From Pseudodesulfovibrio senegalensis (lineage in GTDB: Bacteria > Desulfobacterota > Desulfovibrionia > Desulfovibrionales > Desulfovibrionaceae), in NCBI RefSeq assembly GCF_008830225.1, contig NZ_WAIE01000002.1, positions 186,001-250,000 of the forward strand: a stretch of 64,000 nucleotides of DNA, written 5' to 3'. A program made the position numbers and the translations under genes. Position 1 is the first letter of the stretch. Each line of letters begins with the position of its first letter. This document shows positions 51,874-61,478 of the stretch, in pieces. The notes under the pieces were generated by a model. It had not been told where the DNA came from, did no database searches, and saw only the letters and a list, made by a program, of their open reading frames with translations.

Positions 51874-52937
51874 TTGACCTGCTCCACGGCTTTTTTGATG
51901 TCCGCCACGAATTCGTCCACTTCCGCCTCGGTGGTGGCCCACGAGGTCATCCAGCGCAGGGTGTGGGAGTGTTCGTCCCAGACGTAGAAATAGTATTTTT
52001 CCAGCAGAATTTCCGTGGCCTCGGGCGGGATCTGGGCGAATACGCCGTTGCTCTGCACCTCGCCCTTGATGGTCACGTGCTCCAGCTCCCCGGCCTTGTG
52101 CGCCAGCCGTTTGGCCATGTCGTTGGCGTGGCGGGCGTTTTGCAGCCACAGGTCGTCCTGCAGGTAGCGCAGCATCTGCGCGCCCACAAAGCGCATCTTG
52201 CTCACGAGCTGCATGCCCTGCTTGCGCAGGTATTGGAAGCCCTCGCCGATCTCCGGGTTCAGGAAGACCACGGCCTCGCCCATGAGCAGGCCGTTTTTGG
52301 TGCCGCCGAACGAGAGCAGGTCCACGCCCAGCGCGGTGGTCAGGTCGAAGAACGAGCAATCCAGCGCAGCGCAGGCATTGGCCAGCCGTGCGCCGTCCAT
52401 GTGCACCAGCAGGTCGTGGTCCTTGGCAAAGTGCACCAGCTTCTCGATTTCGTCCGGGGTGTAGAGCGTGCCTTCTTCCGTGGTCTGGGTGATGGAGATG
52501 ACCTTGGGCTGGCTGGCGTGCACGAATCCCACATGGCCCAGATACGGGGCGATCATGCCCGGCGTGAGCTTGCCGTCCTCGGACGGGATGGTCACCAGCT
52601 TGGTGCCGCCAAAGGCCTCGGGCGCGCCGCATTCGTCCATGTGGATGTGGGCCATGGACGAGCAGATCACGGAATTGTAGGTGCGGGTCACGGCGCGCAG
52701 ACCCAGCACGTTGGCGGCGGTTCCCGTGGTCACGTAATGGATGCGCGCGTCCTGACCGAAGTGCTCCTTGAGCTTGGCGTCGGCCTGTTCGCTGATGGGG
52801 TCCTCGCCGTAGGCGCGCATGTAGCCGTGGTTGGCCTCGACCACGGCCTGCATGATGGCCGGGTGCGCGCCGGAATTGTTGTCGCTGGCGAATGAGCGCA
52901 GCTTGAAATCGTCTGATGCCGTGGTGTTCGATGTCAT
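51870..52937 (-). CDS. ltaE: Low-specificity L-threonine aldolase
   Basis: A 355-residue PLP-dependent protein. Characteristic segments are [38 protein letters not shown] and the Schiff-base Lys in [12 protein letters not shown]. It cleaves threonine or allo-threonine to glycine and acetaldehyde in the cytoplasm. The ribosome site is weak. It is followed by LOG with an overlapping start, so the two are translated together. Confidence 0.92.
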   Translation of the reverse strand: MTSNTTASDDFKLRSFASDNNSGAHPAIMQAVVEANHGYMRAYGEDPISEQADAKLKEHFGQDARIHYVTTGTAANVLGLRAVTRTYNSVICSSMAHIHMDECGAPEAFGGTKLVTIPSEDGKLTPGMIAPYLGHVGFVHASQPKVISITQTTEEGTLYTPDEIEKLVHFAKDHDLLVHMDGARLANACAALDCSFFDLTTALGVDLLSFGGTKNGLLMGEAVVFLNPEIGEGFQYLRKQGMQLVSKMRFVGAQMLRYLQDDLWLQNARHANDMAKRLAHKAGELEHVTIKGEVQSNGVFAQIPPEATEILLEKYYFYVWDEHSHTLRWMTSWATTEAEVDEFVADIKKAVEQVK

Positions 52938-52978
52938 GATGTTTTAGCGTTGGGTTGAAGTGAAGGGGAGCGGTTTGC

Positions 52979-53425
52979 CTATTGCTTGACGCGGGCCGTG
53001 GCATCGGTGATGCGCAGGGCGAAGACCGCGGTCTTGGGCACGACCTTGTCCTTGTAGGGCAGTTGTTCGCCCGCGTGCTTCAGGGTGATGGCGTCCAGCC
53101 CTTGGATTGTCTTGTCTTCGGGCAGCAGGGCCGGGGTCGCCGTGCCCATGACGCTTTTGAAGCGGTAGCTGAAATCGCAGGCCCCGGGGCCGGTCTTCGG
53201 CTCCATGTCCACCACGCAGGAAAAGCCCACGGGCAGGCCTGTGCTCAGGGCGCGGAATTTGCGTCCCCGGCGGCCGGAGTGGATGTATATGGCGTCTTCA
53301 TTGCGCGCGAAGTTCACGGGCATGGAGCAGGGGCCTTCCTCGTCGTGAAAGGCCAGCCAGAGCACCTCGGCCCGGTCCAGTATGTCGTTGATCACGGGTT
53401 GCTCCCGTGTCACGTCTTTTCTCAT
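52979..53425 (-). CDS. Pyridoxamine 5'-phosphate oxidase-like flavin protein
   Basis: A 148-residue split-barrel protein with the pattern of the FMN-binding PNPOx-like group ([24 protein letters not shown] then [16 protein letters not shown]). Members are often nitroimidazole reductases or haem-degrading enzymes; the substrate cannot be told. The start at 53425 has AAGGAG five bases upstream; ten more residues would be open upstream. It stands alone between two other minus-strand genes. Confidence 0.8.
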   Translation of the reverse strand: MRKDVTREQPVINDILDRAEVLWLAFHDEEGPCSMPVNFARNEDAIYIHSGRRGRKFRALSTGLPVGFSCVVDMEPKTGPGACDFSYRFKSVMGTATPALLPEDKTIQGLDAITLKHAGEQLPYKDKVVPKTAVFALRITDATARVKQ

Positions 53426-53570
53426 GACGGCTCCTTGTGTATCGGGAATTGCCATACAGGGTGCAAAGGGAAATATTTATGCCTGTGCGCCGCAGAAGGC
53501 AAACAGGTTTTTGGGCTCCGGCAAGGGACCGGCAATGGCGGGGCGGATGTGCCGAAGGCCGGCACGGCAG

Positions 53571-53831
53571 CTAGAAATCCATGAGGTTGAGGGGGTCCAG
53601 CTGGGTGGACCTGACGCGGCGGAAAACGATTTCGTCGTGGAACATGCCGTCCTTCATCTCGATCTCCCATTCACCGCCCGAGCCGAAGCTGTTCCACAAC
53701 TCGTCGCGGATGCCCTGACGCACGAATACGCACACTTCGTCTTCGGTCCGTTTTTCCAGCTCCGTGACGATGGCGGGCACGAGACCGCAGGTGACATGCT
53801 TGAGATCAATGACGTTTCTGAGGTCTTCCAT
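53571..53831 (-). CDS. Hypothetical 86-residue protein downstream of mnmE
   Basis: A short, unrecognised protein with an N-terminal helix (VIDLKHVTCGLVPAIVTEL) and a central acidic half (EDEVCVFVRQGIRDELWNSF). Its start lies 2 bases after the mnmE stop, so it is probably co-translated. It resembles small conserved proteins with no known function; no motif gives its role. Confidence 0.6.
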   Translation of the reverse strand: MEDLRNVIDLKHVTCGLVPAIVTELEKRTEDEVCVFVRQGIRDELWNSFGSGGEWEIEMKDGMFHDEIVFRRVRSTQLDPLNLMDF

Positions 53832-53833
53832 GA

Positions 53834-55225
53834 CTATTTCCCGATGCAGAAGTCGTCGAAGATGGCGTTGAGCACTTCGTCCGAGCTGATGGTTCCGGTG
53901 ATGGCATCCAGTTTGCTGCAGGCGGTTTCCAGCCGCACGCCCAAAAGGTCGTACGGCACGCCCCCGGTTGCGTCCGTTTCCATGGCTTCCAGCTCGGTGC
54001 AGGCTTGTTTCAAAGCTGCGGCCTGCCGTGCATTGGGAACCAGTTCGTCCGGGTCGGGCTGTTCCTGACCGGCCAGCAATCGGGCGCGCATGGTTGCGGT
54101 GAGCTTGTCCAGATTCTTGCCGGTCTTGGCCGAAACCTTGACCAGCTCGAACATGTAGCGTTTGAAAATCTTCCACGGCTGCGGCTCTGCCGCGATGCAG
54201 TCGACCTTGTTCATGACCGCGATGGTCTTGCCCGGGTCCAGCGTCAGGCAGGCGTCAACGTTTTCGTCCGCAATGGTGGCGGAGTTGTCCACCACAAAGA
54301 GCACGAGGTCGGCCTGTTCCATGAGTTCGCGGCTGATGGTCATACCTGCCAGCTCCACGGTGTCGTCGCTTTCGCGCATGCCTGCGGTGTCTGCAAGGCG
54401 CACGCGCAACCCGTCCAGGTCCAGCGTTTCCTCGATGTAGTCCCGCGTGGTTCCGGGCACGTCCGTGACAATGGCCCGGTCACGGCCCAGCAGGGCGTTC
54501 ATGAGGCTGGACTTGCCTGCGTTGACCATGCCCGCCAGCACCACCAGCGCGCCTTCGCGCCAGGCCTTGGTGCGCTCCACGGCCGCCAGCAGTTCATTCA
54601 TGCGTGCGCGGACCTGCGAACTTTGCGTGACCAGTTGTTCCGGGGAGAGGCATTCCAGCTCCTCCTCCGGGAAATCCACGGCAATGCAGAGCTGGCTGCG
54701 CAGGCCTTCCAGCTGGGTGCGCAGTTCGGCGATGGTCGCCCCCAGCAGGCCGGAGTGTTTGATTTGCGCCATGTGCGCTGCCGCGCGGGTGGGCGCATGA
54801 ATCATTTCCGCCACGGCTTCGGCCTGTGTCAGGTCCATGCGGCCGTTCAAGAAAGCGCGCAGGGTGAATTCGCCCTTTTGGGCGAGGCGCGCGCCCGCGT
54901 TCAGGCATTCCTCCAGCACCGAAGCGAGGATGGCCTGCCCGCCGTGGCAGTTGAACTCCACCACGTCTTCGCCGGTAAAAGAGTCCGGGCCGGGCATGTA
55001 AGCCGTGAGCACGTCGTCCAGCACATTGCCGTCGGCGTCCTTGAGTTGGCCGTGGTGCAGAGTGTAGGGCTTGAAATCGGAAAATTTGTCGGAAGATGCG
55101 TGAAAAAGGCGCTTGGCAATGGCGTGGGAAGCCGCGCCGCTCAGGCGGATGATGCCCACGCCGCCTTGCCCGGAGGGCGTTGCCACTGCTGCGATGGTGT
55201 CTTTTCTGTGCGCGGCATGGGTCAT
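53834..55225 (-). CDS. mnmE: tRNA modification GTPase MnmE
   Basis: A 463-residue protein with the MnmE plan: an N-terminal tetrahydrofolate-binding domain (GQGGVGIIRLSG), a helical domain, an inserted GTPase with Walker A GMVNAGKSSL, DVPGTTRDYIEE and NKVD, and the C-terminal Cys motif FCIGK. With MnmG it modifies the wobble uridine of certain tRNAs. It is part of the conserved rpmH-rnpA-yidD-yidC-jag-mnmE block, 92 bases from jag. Confidence 0.95.
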   Translation of the reverse strand: MTHAAHRKDTIAAVATPSGQGGVGIIRLSGAASHAIAKRLFHASSDKFSDFKPYTLHHGQLKDADGNVLDDVLTAYMPGPDSFTGEDVVEFNCHGGQAILASVLEECLNAGARLAQKGEFTLRAFLNGRMDLTQAEAVAEMIHAPTRAAAHMAQIKHSGLLGATIAELRTQLEGLRSQLCIAVDFPEEELECLSPEQLVTQSSQVRARMNELLAAVERTKAWREGALVVLAGMVNAGKSSLMNALLGRDRAIVTDVPGTTRDYIEETLDLDGLRVRLADTAGMRESDDTVELAGMTISRELMEQADLVLFVVDNSATIADENVDACLTLDPGKTIAVMNKVDCIAAEPQPWKIFKRYMFELVKVSAKTGKNLDKLTATMRARLLAGQEQPDPDELVPNARQAAALKQACTELEAMETDATGGVPYDLLGVRLETACSKLDAITGTISSDEVLNAIFDDFCIGK

Positions 55226-55317
55226 GGGTCGCCTCGTGATGTCCGCGTCAGCACGCGGGAATAGGGGGGGCCGGCGGCTTCCCCCACGGAAACCGCCGGC
55301 GCAATCGGATAAAACAA

Positions 55318-56295
55318 CTAGTTCCGCTGGTTGCGGCGGTTGTTTTTACGCTTGGGTACGATGAGCACGCGCTTCATGGGACCGTCGCCCTTGGAGCGGG
55401 TAAAGACGCCGTCGCTGTCCTGCAGGGCCAGATGCACGACCCGGCGGTGATAGGAGCTCAGGGGCTTGGTGCTCTGGGTGCGGCCGTTGCGGCTCGCCTT
55501 GTCCGCGAGGTGCTGGGCGATCTGCCTGAGCTTCTCGTCCTGACGCTCGCGGTATTCGCCGGTGTCGATCTGGATGCGCACGGAGGTTTCCATGCGGCGC
55601 GACACAAGGCGGTTGGTCAGATATTGCAGGGAAGACAGGGTCTGGCCTTCGCGGCCGATGATCAGCCCACTGTTTTCCTCGTCGTCGATGAAGACCTTGA
55701 TGCGGTCCGGATCAAAGGTGACGTCCAGCTTGGTCTCGCCCACGATGGGGAAGAGCAGCTTGCCGGTCACTTCACGGACAATGGCTTCCAATTCGGCCTT
55801 GTCCATGTCCGCGAACTCGTCCACCACCTCTTTGGGCTCCGGAGCCGGTTGAGGCGCGCGTTCCGGGGCCGGAGCCTCGGCCTGCGGTGCGGCTTGTTCG
55901 CGCGCAGGCTCGGCCTTGGGTTCCGGCTTCGGTGCTCTGGGCTTTTGCTCACGCTTGGGCGCGGCCTTTTTCTTTTCCTTTTTGGGCTCGTCCTTGCGTT
56001 CGTCTTTGCCCTCGTCCTTGCGCGGTGCTTTGGCGGGCTTTTCTTCCTGCCTGGGAGCGTCCTTTTTGGCGGCAGCCTTCTTGCGGTTGCCGTTGAGCAG
56101 GTCTCCTGCATCCATGGTCACACGGGGGCGGGCCTTGATCTCGGCCTTTTTCACACCCATGAGACCGAATATGCCCGTGGAACCGCCTTTGACGATTTCT
56201 ATTTCCAGTTTGTCGCGCTTCAGAGCAAAGTGCTCGCAAGCGGTTTCGATGGCTTCATCCAGGGTTTTTCCCTGGAAATCCTTGAATTCACTCAT
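55318..56295 (-). CDS. jag: RNA-binding protein Jag (KhpB/EloR)
   Basis: A 325-residue protein. An N-terminal Jag_N domain is followed by a long charged linker rich in Lys, Glu, Pro and Ala (about 70-165), a KH domain with GLIIGREGQTLSSLQYLTN, and an R3H domain near SYHRRVVHLALQDSD. KhpB-type proteins bind RNA in envelope and elongation control. It lies 40 bases after yidC. A stem of GCCGGCGG/CCGCCGGC follows the stop (55270-55300) without a T run. Confidence 0.92.
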   Translation of the reverse strand: MSEFKDFQGKTLDEAIETACEHFALKRDKLEIEIVKGGSTGIFGLMGVKKAEIKARPRVTMDAGDLLNGNRKKAAAKKDAPRQEEKPAKAPRKDEGKDERKDEPKKEKKKAAPKREQKPRAPKPEPKAEPAREQAAPQAEAPAPERAPQPAPEPKEVVDEFADMDKAELEAIVREVTGKLLFPIVGETKLDVTFDPDRIKVFIDDEENSGLIIGREGQTLSSLQYLTNRLVSRRMETSVRIQIDTGEYRERQDEKLRQIAQHLADKASRNGRTQSTKPLSSYHRRVVHLALQDSDGVFTRSKGDGPMKRVLIVPKRKNNRRNQRN

Positions 56296-56335
56296 ATGTG
56301 ATTCCTTGATCCTTTCGAGGGGGCCTGCCTCTTGG

Positions 56336-57976
56336 TTACGCAGCGTTGTTTTGGGCCTCTTTTTTCTTGTTCTTCGCGATCATGAGCCACTGCTGGCCGA
56401 TGGACAGCAGGTTGTTGAGCAGCCAGTAAACCACCAATCCGGACGGGAAGTTCAGGAAGATGAATGTGAACACCAGGGGCATGAACATCATGATCTTCTT
56501 CTGGGTCGGGTCACCGGCCGTGGGGGTCATGAGTTGTTGCAGGAACATGGTCGCACCCATGATCAGGGGCGTGACATAGTAGGGGTCTTTGGCGGAAAGG
56601 TCTGCCAGCCATACGATCTTGGTGAAGGGCACGAATTCGATGAACGGTGCGTGCCGCAGTTCGATGGCGCCGAGCAGGGCCTTGTACAGGCCGAAGAAGA
56701 CCGGAATCTGGAGCAGCATGGGCATGCAGCCGCCAGCAGGGTTGACCTTGTAGGTCTTGTACAGCGCCATGGTTTCCTGCTGCAGGCGCTGCTTGTCGTC
56801 TCCGTACTTATCCCTGAGTTTGGTGATCATGGGCTGCAGCTTTTTCATGCGTTCCATGGATTCGTAACTTTTCTGGGAAAGCGGCCAGAACACGATCTTG
56901 ATCATGATGGTCAGGATGATGATGGCGATGCCGTAGTTGTGCACGTACTGGTACAGGTAGTCGAGCACCACGAGCAGCGGTTTGGCCAGTACGTCGAACC
57001 AGCCGAAGTCCACGGTGCGTTCCAGCTCGTTGGGCATGGTCGCCAGCATGCCGCGGTCGCAGGGGCCGACATAGTAGGATGCCTTCATGGTCTTGGCCAC
57101 GTTGGGCAGCAGGGTGGCGGGCTCTTCCACGGCCATGCGGAAAATGTCGTCCTGCACGCCGGAGTACATGATGGCATTTTGTCCATCCGGAATAATGGAG
57201 AAAAGGAAGTAGTTGGACTGGATGGCGGTCCACTTGAGCAAGTTTCCGGCGGTCACGCCCTGTTCCTTGAGGTCATCGCGGTCCGTTTCCTCGTCGCGGC
57301 CCGAGTCGTTGAGCCAGGAAATGCGGGTCGGGTTGTAACGGTCGTCCTTGGCCGTCATGGACTGGGCGGCAGCGGTAAAGGATACCGAAGCTTCGAATCC
57401 GGTGGCGCTCATGTTGGTGACGGTCAGGTCTTCCTCGATGAGGTAGGTCTTGGCGTCAAAGGTCAGGCGGCGCTCAAGGCGGTAGTCTCCGGCCTGGCCG
57501 GTGAACACCAGCGCCTGCTTGCCTTCCTCGAGATTCAGGTCCGTGCCGGAAAAAGCCCATTTGCCGCCGAGCCAGGTGTGCAGTTCCTGTCCCTTTCGGG
57601 TCAGGATAACGCCCATGGGGCCCTTGGCAACGGCCTTGGCACCGACAAGGTCCACATCCGGGGAATCGGCGTCAATGGTCTGTTTGTATTTCTTGAGCAC
57701 AAAGGATTCGAGGATGCCGCCGTCAGTGTTGAAAATTGCGGTATACAGCGGGGTTTCCACCGTGACCTTGCGGCCTTCGGTGGGCTTGAAATCCTGCGGG
57801 CTGGGTGCAGGTGTTGCCGGAGCCGCCTCGGACATGGAGGCTGCCTTGTGCGTTTTCGCGGTCTGATTGGCCTGCTCGGGCTGTTGCGCGGGCGGCGGCG
57901 GGGCAAAGAAGAACTGCCACGCGAAGACCACGAGCATGCTCAGGGAAACGGCAAGAATAAGGCGTTTGTTGTCCAT
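56336..57976 (-). CDS. yidC: Membrane protein insertase YidC
   Basis: A 546-residue protein of the gram-negative type: first membrane segment RLILAVSLSMLVVFAWQF, a Pro/Gln-rich stretch, a large periplasmic beta domain to about residue 330, then the conserved five-segment core with FFGLYKALLGAIELRHAPF and MTPTAGDPTQKKIMMFMPL. It inserts proteins into the inner membrane. Its start shares one base with the yidD stop (TGATG). Confidence 0.95.
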   Translation of the reverse strand: MDNKRLILAVSLSMLVVFAWQFFFAPPPPAQQPEQANQTAKTHKAASMSEAAPATPAPSPQDFKPTEGRKVTVETPLYTAIFNTDGGILESFVLKKYKQTIDADSPDVDLVGAKAVAKGPMGVILTRKGQELHTWLGGKWAFSGTDLNLEEGKQALVFTGQAGDYRLERRLTFDAKTYLIEEDLTVTNMSATGFEASVSFTAAAQSMTAKDDRYNPTRISWLNDSGRDEETDRDDLKEQGVTAGNLLKWTAIQSNYFLFSIIPDGQNAIMYSGVQDDIFRMAVEEPATLLPNVAKTMKASYYVGPCDRGMLATMPNELERTVDFGWFDVLAKPLLVVLDYLYQYVHNYGIAIIILTIMIKIVFWPLSQKSYESMERMKKLQPMITKLRDKYGDDKQRLQQETMALYKTYKVNPAGGCMPMLLQIPVFFGLYKALLGAIELRHAPFIEFVPFTKIVWLADLSAKDPYYVTPLIMGATMFLQQLMTPTAGDPTQKKIMMFMPLVFTFIFLNFPSGLVVYWLLNNLLSIGQQWLMIAKNKKKEAQNNAA

Positions 57977-58227
57977 CAGTTTGTCTCACTTTTGGGTTTG
58001 GGGCATGGCCAGATGGAGGGGACGGGGTCATAGCCCCCCTTGCATAAAGGCTGGCAGCGGACAAGGCGCAAGAACGTCAGCACGAAACCCTTGAGGGCAC
58101 CGTGAGTGGAGAATGCCTCCAGGGCATATTCAGAGCACGAGGGAGTGAACCGGCAGCAACCGGGTTTCAATGGAGAGATGCAATACTGGTAAAAGCGAAT
58201 GAGCGCCATACAAATGAAGCGCATCAT
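57976..58227 (-). CDS. yidD: Membrane insertion efficiency factor YidD
   Basis: An 83-residue protein with the conserved YidD pattern: an amphipathic N-terminus, YQYCISPLKPGCCRFTPSCS, EYALEAFSTHG and CQPLCKGGYDPVP. It assists the Sec/YidC route. The start could be 58227 or the next ATG; 58227 overlaps the rnpA stop by 4 bases. Confidence 0.92.
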   Translation of the reverse strand: MMRFICMALIRFYQYCISPLKPGCCRFTPSCSEYALEAFSTHGALKGFVLTFLRLVRCQPLCKGGYDPVPSIWPCPKPKSETN

Positions 58228-58610
58228 TTCCTCTCATTGGAGTTCTTGCAGGCTGCTTCCCGAACACGGAAAAGCAGTGGGGCGAACTCCTCTTCTGCGA
58301 GGGTGATATCCAGCTGCCCGGGATCAAGCCTGCGTTTGGGCACTATGACGAGGTCCAGCGGCAGGTCGATTTCATGTTGATGCAGTCTGAAAAACTCGCG
58401 CACTACCCGTTTAACGCGATTGCGCACAACTGCCGGGCCCACCTTACGGCTAACCACCAAGCCCAGCCGGATGCCGGGCTCGGTGGTGTCCCTGCGCAGG
58501 GCAAAGACTATGAAATACCTGCAATGATGCTTGACGCCACGCTCAAAGCAAGCCGTAAACTGGGGCCGACGAAGCAGTCGGCGTTCCTTTGGCCAGCTTA
58601 GACGGCTAAT
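58224..58610 (-). CDS. rnpA: Ribonuclease P protein component (start at AUU)
   Basis: From AUU at 58610 the frame encodes 128 residues. The N-terminal part [17 protein letters not shown] aligns residue by residue with the start of E. coli RnpA (VKLAFPRELRLLTPSQF), and the RNR-type core VVSRKVG...[12 protein letters not shown] follows. No ATG, GTG or TTG lies upstream of TTG at 58460, which would lose about 50 conserved residues. The gene would overlap rpmH by 13 bases. It supplies the protein subunit of RNase P for tRNA 5' maturation. Confidence 0.88.
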   Translation of the reverse strand: MSRLSWPKERRLLRRPQFTACFERGVKHHCRYFIVFALRRDTTEPGIRLGLVVSRKVGPAVVRNRVKRVVREFFRLHQHEIDLPLDLVIVPKRRLDPGQLDITLAEEEFAPLLFRVREAACKNSNERK

Positions 58611-58732
58611 CTCTTGCGTCCTTTGGCGCGACGGCGGGCAATCACCTTCCTGCCGTTTTTGGTGCGGGAACGCACCAGAAAGCCGTGGGTCCTTTTCCTG
58701 CGAGTCTTGCTGGGCTGATATGTTCTTTTCAT
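58598..58732 (-). CDS. rpmH: Ribosomal protein L34
   Basis: A 44-residue protein, [18 protein letters not shown] onward, ending KRLAV: the standard L34. AGGAGATCAGAT precedes the ATG. It is the first gene of the minus-strand block and has a good promoter upstream. Confidence 0.97.
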   Translation of the reverse strand: MKRTYQPSKTRRKRTHGFLVRSRTKNGRKVIARRRAKGRKRLAV

Positions 58733-58783
58733 ATCTGATCTCCTGAGAGTAGAATTGTCGTTGTTGGCAACGTCGAACGGAAG

Positions 58784-58812
58784 CATATAGCGGGAAGTAC
58801 GGTGTCCGTCAA
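58784..58812 (-). promoter_or_regulatory. Sigma-70 promoter of rpmH block
   Basis: On the minus strand TTGACG and TATATG are 17 bases apart, about 50 bases before the rpmH start codon. Confidence 0.75.
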
Positions 58813-59025
58813 GGGCCAGCCCGATGCTTTTCGCGATTGCCGCCTGTTGTCGGCTTTTCGCCGACGGGGGATTCTGATATATGAACTTTTGATGAAATGC
58901 GAGTGAAAAAACGGGAGTTTTTTTGCCCTGACCGCGAGCGGCCCATGCCCGTATGCCGGAAGTGGCGCCCGCCAGCCAAACGATCATTATTAATTCGGCG
59001 TTTTTTTTTCGCCGGGGAGTTTGTC

Positions 59026-59679
59026 ATGAGCGATGCCGTTGCACATTACTGGGAATTGCGCCTGCAAGATGTTGCCCAGGCTCTGGAAGACAACAATTTT
59101 ACGACTTCCGTCGTCAAGGACGGGGCAGGAGCGCGCCGTGTGGTGCTGGAGGAGATAGTGCCCTCCGTGGCTCCGAAATCCGTTTCCTGGGGCGGTTCCC
59201 TGACCGTGGTCGGTTCGGGCGTGTATGAGGCGCTCAAGGACAATCCGGATTTCGAGGTCATCGATACCTACGACAAGAGCCTTGCCCCGGACGCCATGGT
59301 GGAACGCAGGCGGCAGGCCTTGCTGTGCGATTTGTTCATCACCGGAACCAACGCCGTGACCGAGGACGGCTGGCTGGTGAACCTGGATATGATCGGGAAC
59401 CGGGTCGGCGCCATCAATTTCGGGCCGCGCAATGTGGTCATCATTGTGGGGCGCAACAAGATCGTGCCCGGCCTAGAACAGGCCATTGATCGCATCAAGG
59501 ATTACGTGGCCCCGGTCAACGCCATGCGCCTGAACAAGAAGACGCCGTGCAGCAAGACCGGCGTGTGTCACGACTGTAGCAGCCCGGACCGCATCTGCAA
59601 CGTGTGGACCGTGACCGAGAAGTCCTTTCCCAAGGGGCGCATTCACGTGATTCTGGTCAACGAGGACATGGGCTTTTAA
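59026..59679 (+). CDS. LUD-domain protein
   Basis: A 217-residue protein of the LUD (LutC-like) group: SWGGSLTVVGSGVYEALKDN, LFITGTNAVTEDGWLVNLD, GPRNVVIIVGRNKIV, and a C-terminal Cys stretch CSKTGVCHDCSS. Such proteins are often linked to lactate utilisation, but stand-alone members are of unknown role. The start at 59026 has GGGGAG six bases upstream; the open frame runs 43 codons further. It is 2 bases from the next gene. Confidence 0.85.
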   Translation: MSDAVAHYWELRLQDVAQALEDNNFTTSVVKDGAGARRVVLEEIVPSVAPKSVSWGGSLTVVGSGVYEALKDNPDFEVIDTYDKSLAPDAMVERRRQALLCDLFITGTNAVTEDGWLVNLDMIGNRVGAINFGPRNVVIIVGRNKIVPGLEQAIDRIKDYVAPVNAMRLNKKTPCSKTGVCHDCSSPDRICNVWTVTEKSFPKGRIHVILVNEDMGF

Positions 59680-59681
59680 TC

Positions 59682-60422
59682 ATGGCGCATGATGCGGTCG
59701 GCCGCACGTACCGGGAGACGGTCCGACCTGCCGCCGGTGAGGTGAGTTTTCAGGTCGTTGTGGAGGAATCCGACCTTTTCGTGTTGGCTCCGGCAGACCT
59801 GAGCCGCGAGGCCGTGGACGTGGTGCGCGAACTGCGCGGCCAGATCAAGAACCACATGCTGCTGCATCCCGGTTTCGGCGAGAGTCTTGTGCCGGTTTCC
59901 GTTTCCGATTCTGGCCCCGAGGTCGTGCGCCGCATGGCGCGGGCCGGGGAGCTGTGCGGTGTCGGTCCCATGGCCGCGGTGGCCGGGACCGTGGCCCAGA
60001 TGGTGGCCGAAGCCCTGCACAAAGGGCGCGGGGACGTGGTGGTGGAAAACGGCGGCGATGTTTTTTTGCATTCATCCCGCGAGCGGGTGGTGGCCCTGCT
60101 GCCCGACCCGAAGGGCGGCTCCCGCGTGGGCATCCGCATTGCTCCGGACAGGTTCCCGCTGGCCGTGTGTTCGTCGTCCGGCAGGATCGGGCATTCCCTG
60201 AGCCTCGGATGCGGGGATCTGGTGACCGTGCTTTCCAAAGACGCTGCCTTTGCCGATGCCGCGGCAACGGCCCTGTGCAATCTGCTACGGGACGGTGACG
60301 ATGTGCAGCGTGTTCTGGACCGTGCGCAGGAACTGGTCCCGGCCGGGTTGGAAGGCGTGTTTGCCCAGTGCGGTCAATCTGTGGCCGCGTGGGGCGATTT
60401 GGAGCTGGTGGCCGTGGGTTAG
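59682..60422 (+). CDS. UPF0280 family protein (ApbE-related)
   Basis: A 246-residue protein with the UPF0280 signature: GPMAAVAGTVAQMVAEAL, VVVENGGDVFLHS and VCSSSGRIGHSLSLGCGDLV. It is distantly related to flavin transferases of the ApbE type. The ATG at 59682 follows the LUD stop by 2 bases, so translation is probably coupled. The stop overlaps the convergent regulator gene by 4 bases. Confidence 0.85.
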   Translation: MAHDAVGRTYRETVRPAAGEVSFQVVVEESDLFVLAPADLSREAVDVVRELRGQIKNHMLLHPGFGESLVPVSVSDSGPEVVRRMARAGELCGVGPMAAVAGTVAQMVAEALHKGRGDVVVENGGDVFLHSSRERVVALLPDPKGGSRVGIRIAPDRFPLAVCSSSGRIGHSLSLGCGDLVTVLSKDAAFADAAATALCNLLRDGDDVQRVLDRAQELVPAGLEGVFAQCGQSVAAWGDLELVAVG

Positions 60423-61084
60423 TCCTGCCTGGTGCTTTTTTTGATGACCTGATTGAGCAGGTCCACGTGGTTGATGTGGATCATGAGCTTGCCCTTGTCG
60501 TTTTTTGCCAGGGACAAAAAACCCTGCGATGCCATGTTGGCGATGTAGCCTTCCACTTTTTCCCTCGGGGCCACCAGCGTTTCCATGAGCGTGCGCACCG
60601 CGTGGCCGTGCTCGAGGTCCATGCATCCGTTGGCAGCGAACAGGTCCAGCGTGCGCACGATGCCCATGGGTACGCTGGGGACGCGCATGGCTTTTTTGGT
60701 CGTGGTCTTCAGACGGCTGACCAGCACCGTGAGGATGGACGAGATGACCTGCGGTGCGGTGCGCATGTAGTCGTCAAGATCGTCGCGGGTAACCACGATG
60801 ACTTCGGAGTCCTCAAGGGCCGTGGCTGTAGCGGTTCTGGTCTGGTCGTCCAGAAAAAGCGCCATTTCACCGAAAATGGAAATGGGGTTGATGATGGCGA
60901 AGACCTTTTTGCGTTCGTCCACGGTGCCGGATATTTCGATTTTGCCGCGTATGAGAATGTAGGCAGCGTCGCCCCGTGATCCCTGATGGAAGACCACGTT
61001 GTGCTTGAGCATGGTGCGGGAAAGGAAGTTGCCTTGCGAAACCCGCTTCAGAGGCATTGTGGGCTGTTGTCCGAGCAGGGGCAT
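60419..61084 (-). CDS. Cyclic-nucleotide-binding regulator (Crp/Fnr-like)
   Basis: A 221-residue protein. The cyclic-nucleotide-binding beta roll covers about 15-130 (LKHNVVFHQGSRGDAAYILIRGKIEI and IFGEMALF). The remainder is helical with a possible winged helix near ETLVAPREKVEGYIANMASQGFL. It may be a CRP-like transcription factor or a signal-binding protein without DNA binding. CGGAG lies before the ATG. It faces the UPF0280 gene with overlapping stops. Confidence 0.78.
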   Translation of the reverse strand: MPLLGQQPTMPLKRVSQGNFLSRTMLKHNVVFHQGSRGDAAYILIRGKIEISGTVDERKKVFAIINPISIFGEMALFLDDQTRTATATALEDSEVIVVTRDDLDDYMRTAPQVISSILTVLVSRLKTTTKKAMRVPSVPMGIVRTLDLFAANGCMDLEHGHAVRTLMETLVAPREKVEGYIANMASQGFLSLAKNDKGKLMIHINHVDLLNQVIKKSTRQD

Positions 61085-61146
61085 GCGTGTCTCCGTGCTG
61101 TTTGCAGTACAGGCGTGGCAATGATTCTGGTCATTGCATACACGAA

Positions 61147-61443
61147 TTATCCGATTTTGTCCTTTACGCTTTGAACCTTGGCCGTCAAACCGTTTGCGCG
61201 GCCTTTGCGCCAGTCGGCCTTCATGGACATGTATACGCGTTCGCTGGATTCCTGCATTGCGGCGAGGCAGCTCCCGGCCACGGCTGAAACGTCGTCCCAC
61301 GTGCCTTCGATGCAGGTGCCCATGGGGCCGAATTCGTGGGCCAATCCGGATTCGCGGATGATTTTTACGGCTCTGGCCACATGCGGACTGACGCTCTCGC
61401 CCTTGTCCATGGGGAATATGGAAAGTTCCAGAATTACACTCAT
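61147..61443 (-). CDS. MTH1187-family thiamine-binding-like protein
   Basis: A 98-residue ferredoxin-like fold protein with the pattern VILELSIFPMDKGESVSPHV and GPMGTCIEGTWDDV seen in the MTH1187/YqgV family, whose members bind thiamine or HMP. AAAGGAGCATACT precedes the ATG at 61443. It is 62 bases from the cyclic-nucleotide regulator and has no close partner. Confidence 0.82.
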   Translation of the reverse strand: MSVILELSIFPMDKGESVSPHVARAVKIIRESGLAHEFGPMGTCIEGTWDDVSAVAGSCLAAMQESSERVYMSMKADWRKGRANGLTAKVQSVKDKIG

Positions 61444-61478
61444 AGTATGCTCCTTTGCGATAAAAACGCTGATCCTTA

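Noticed and set aside
51283-53004. A 573-codon frame running through LOG and into ltaE on the minus strand
   Set aside because: Only its last 196 codons are LOG; the upstream part is an out-of-frame reading of ltaE, and LOG has its own ATG overlapping the ltaE stop.
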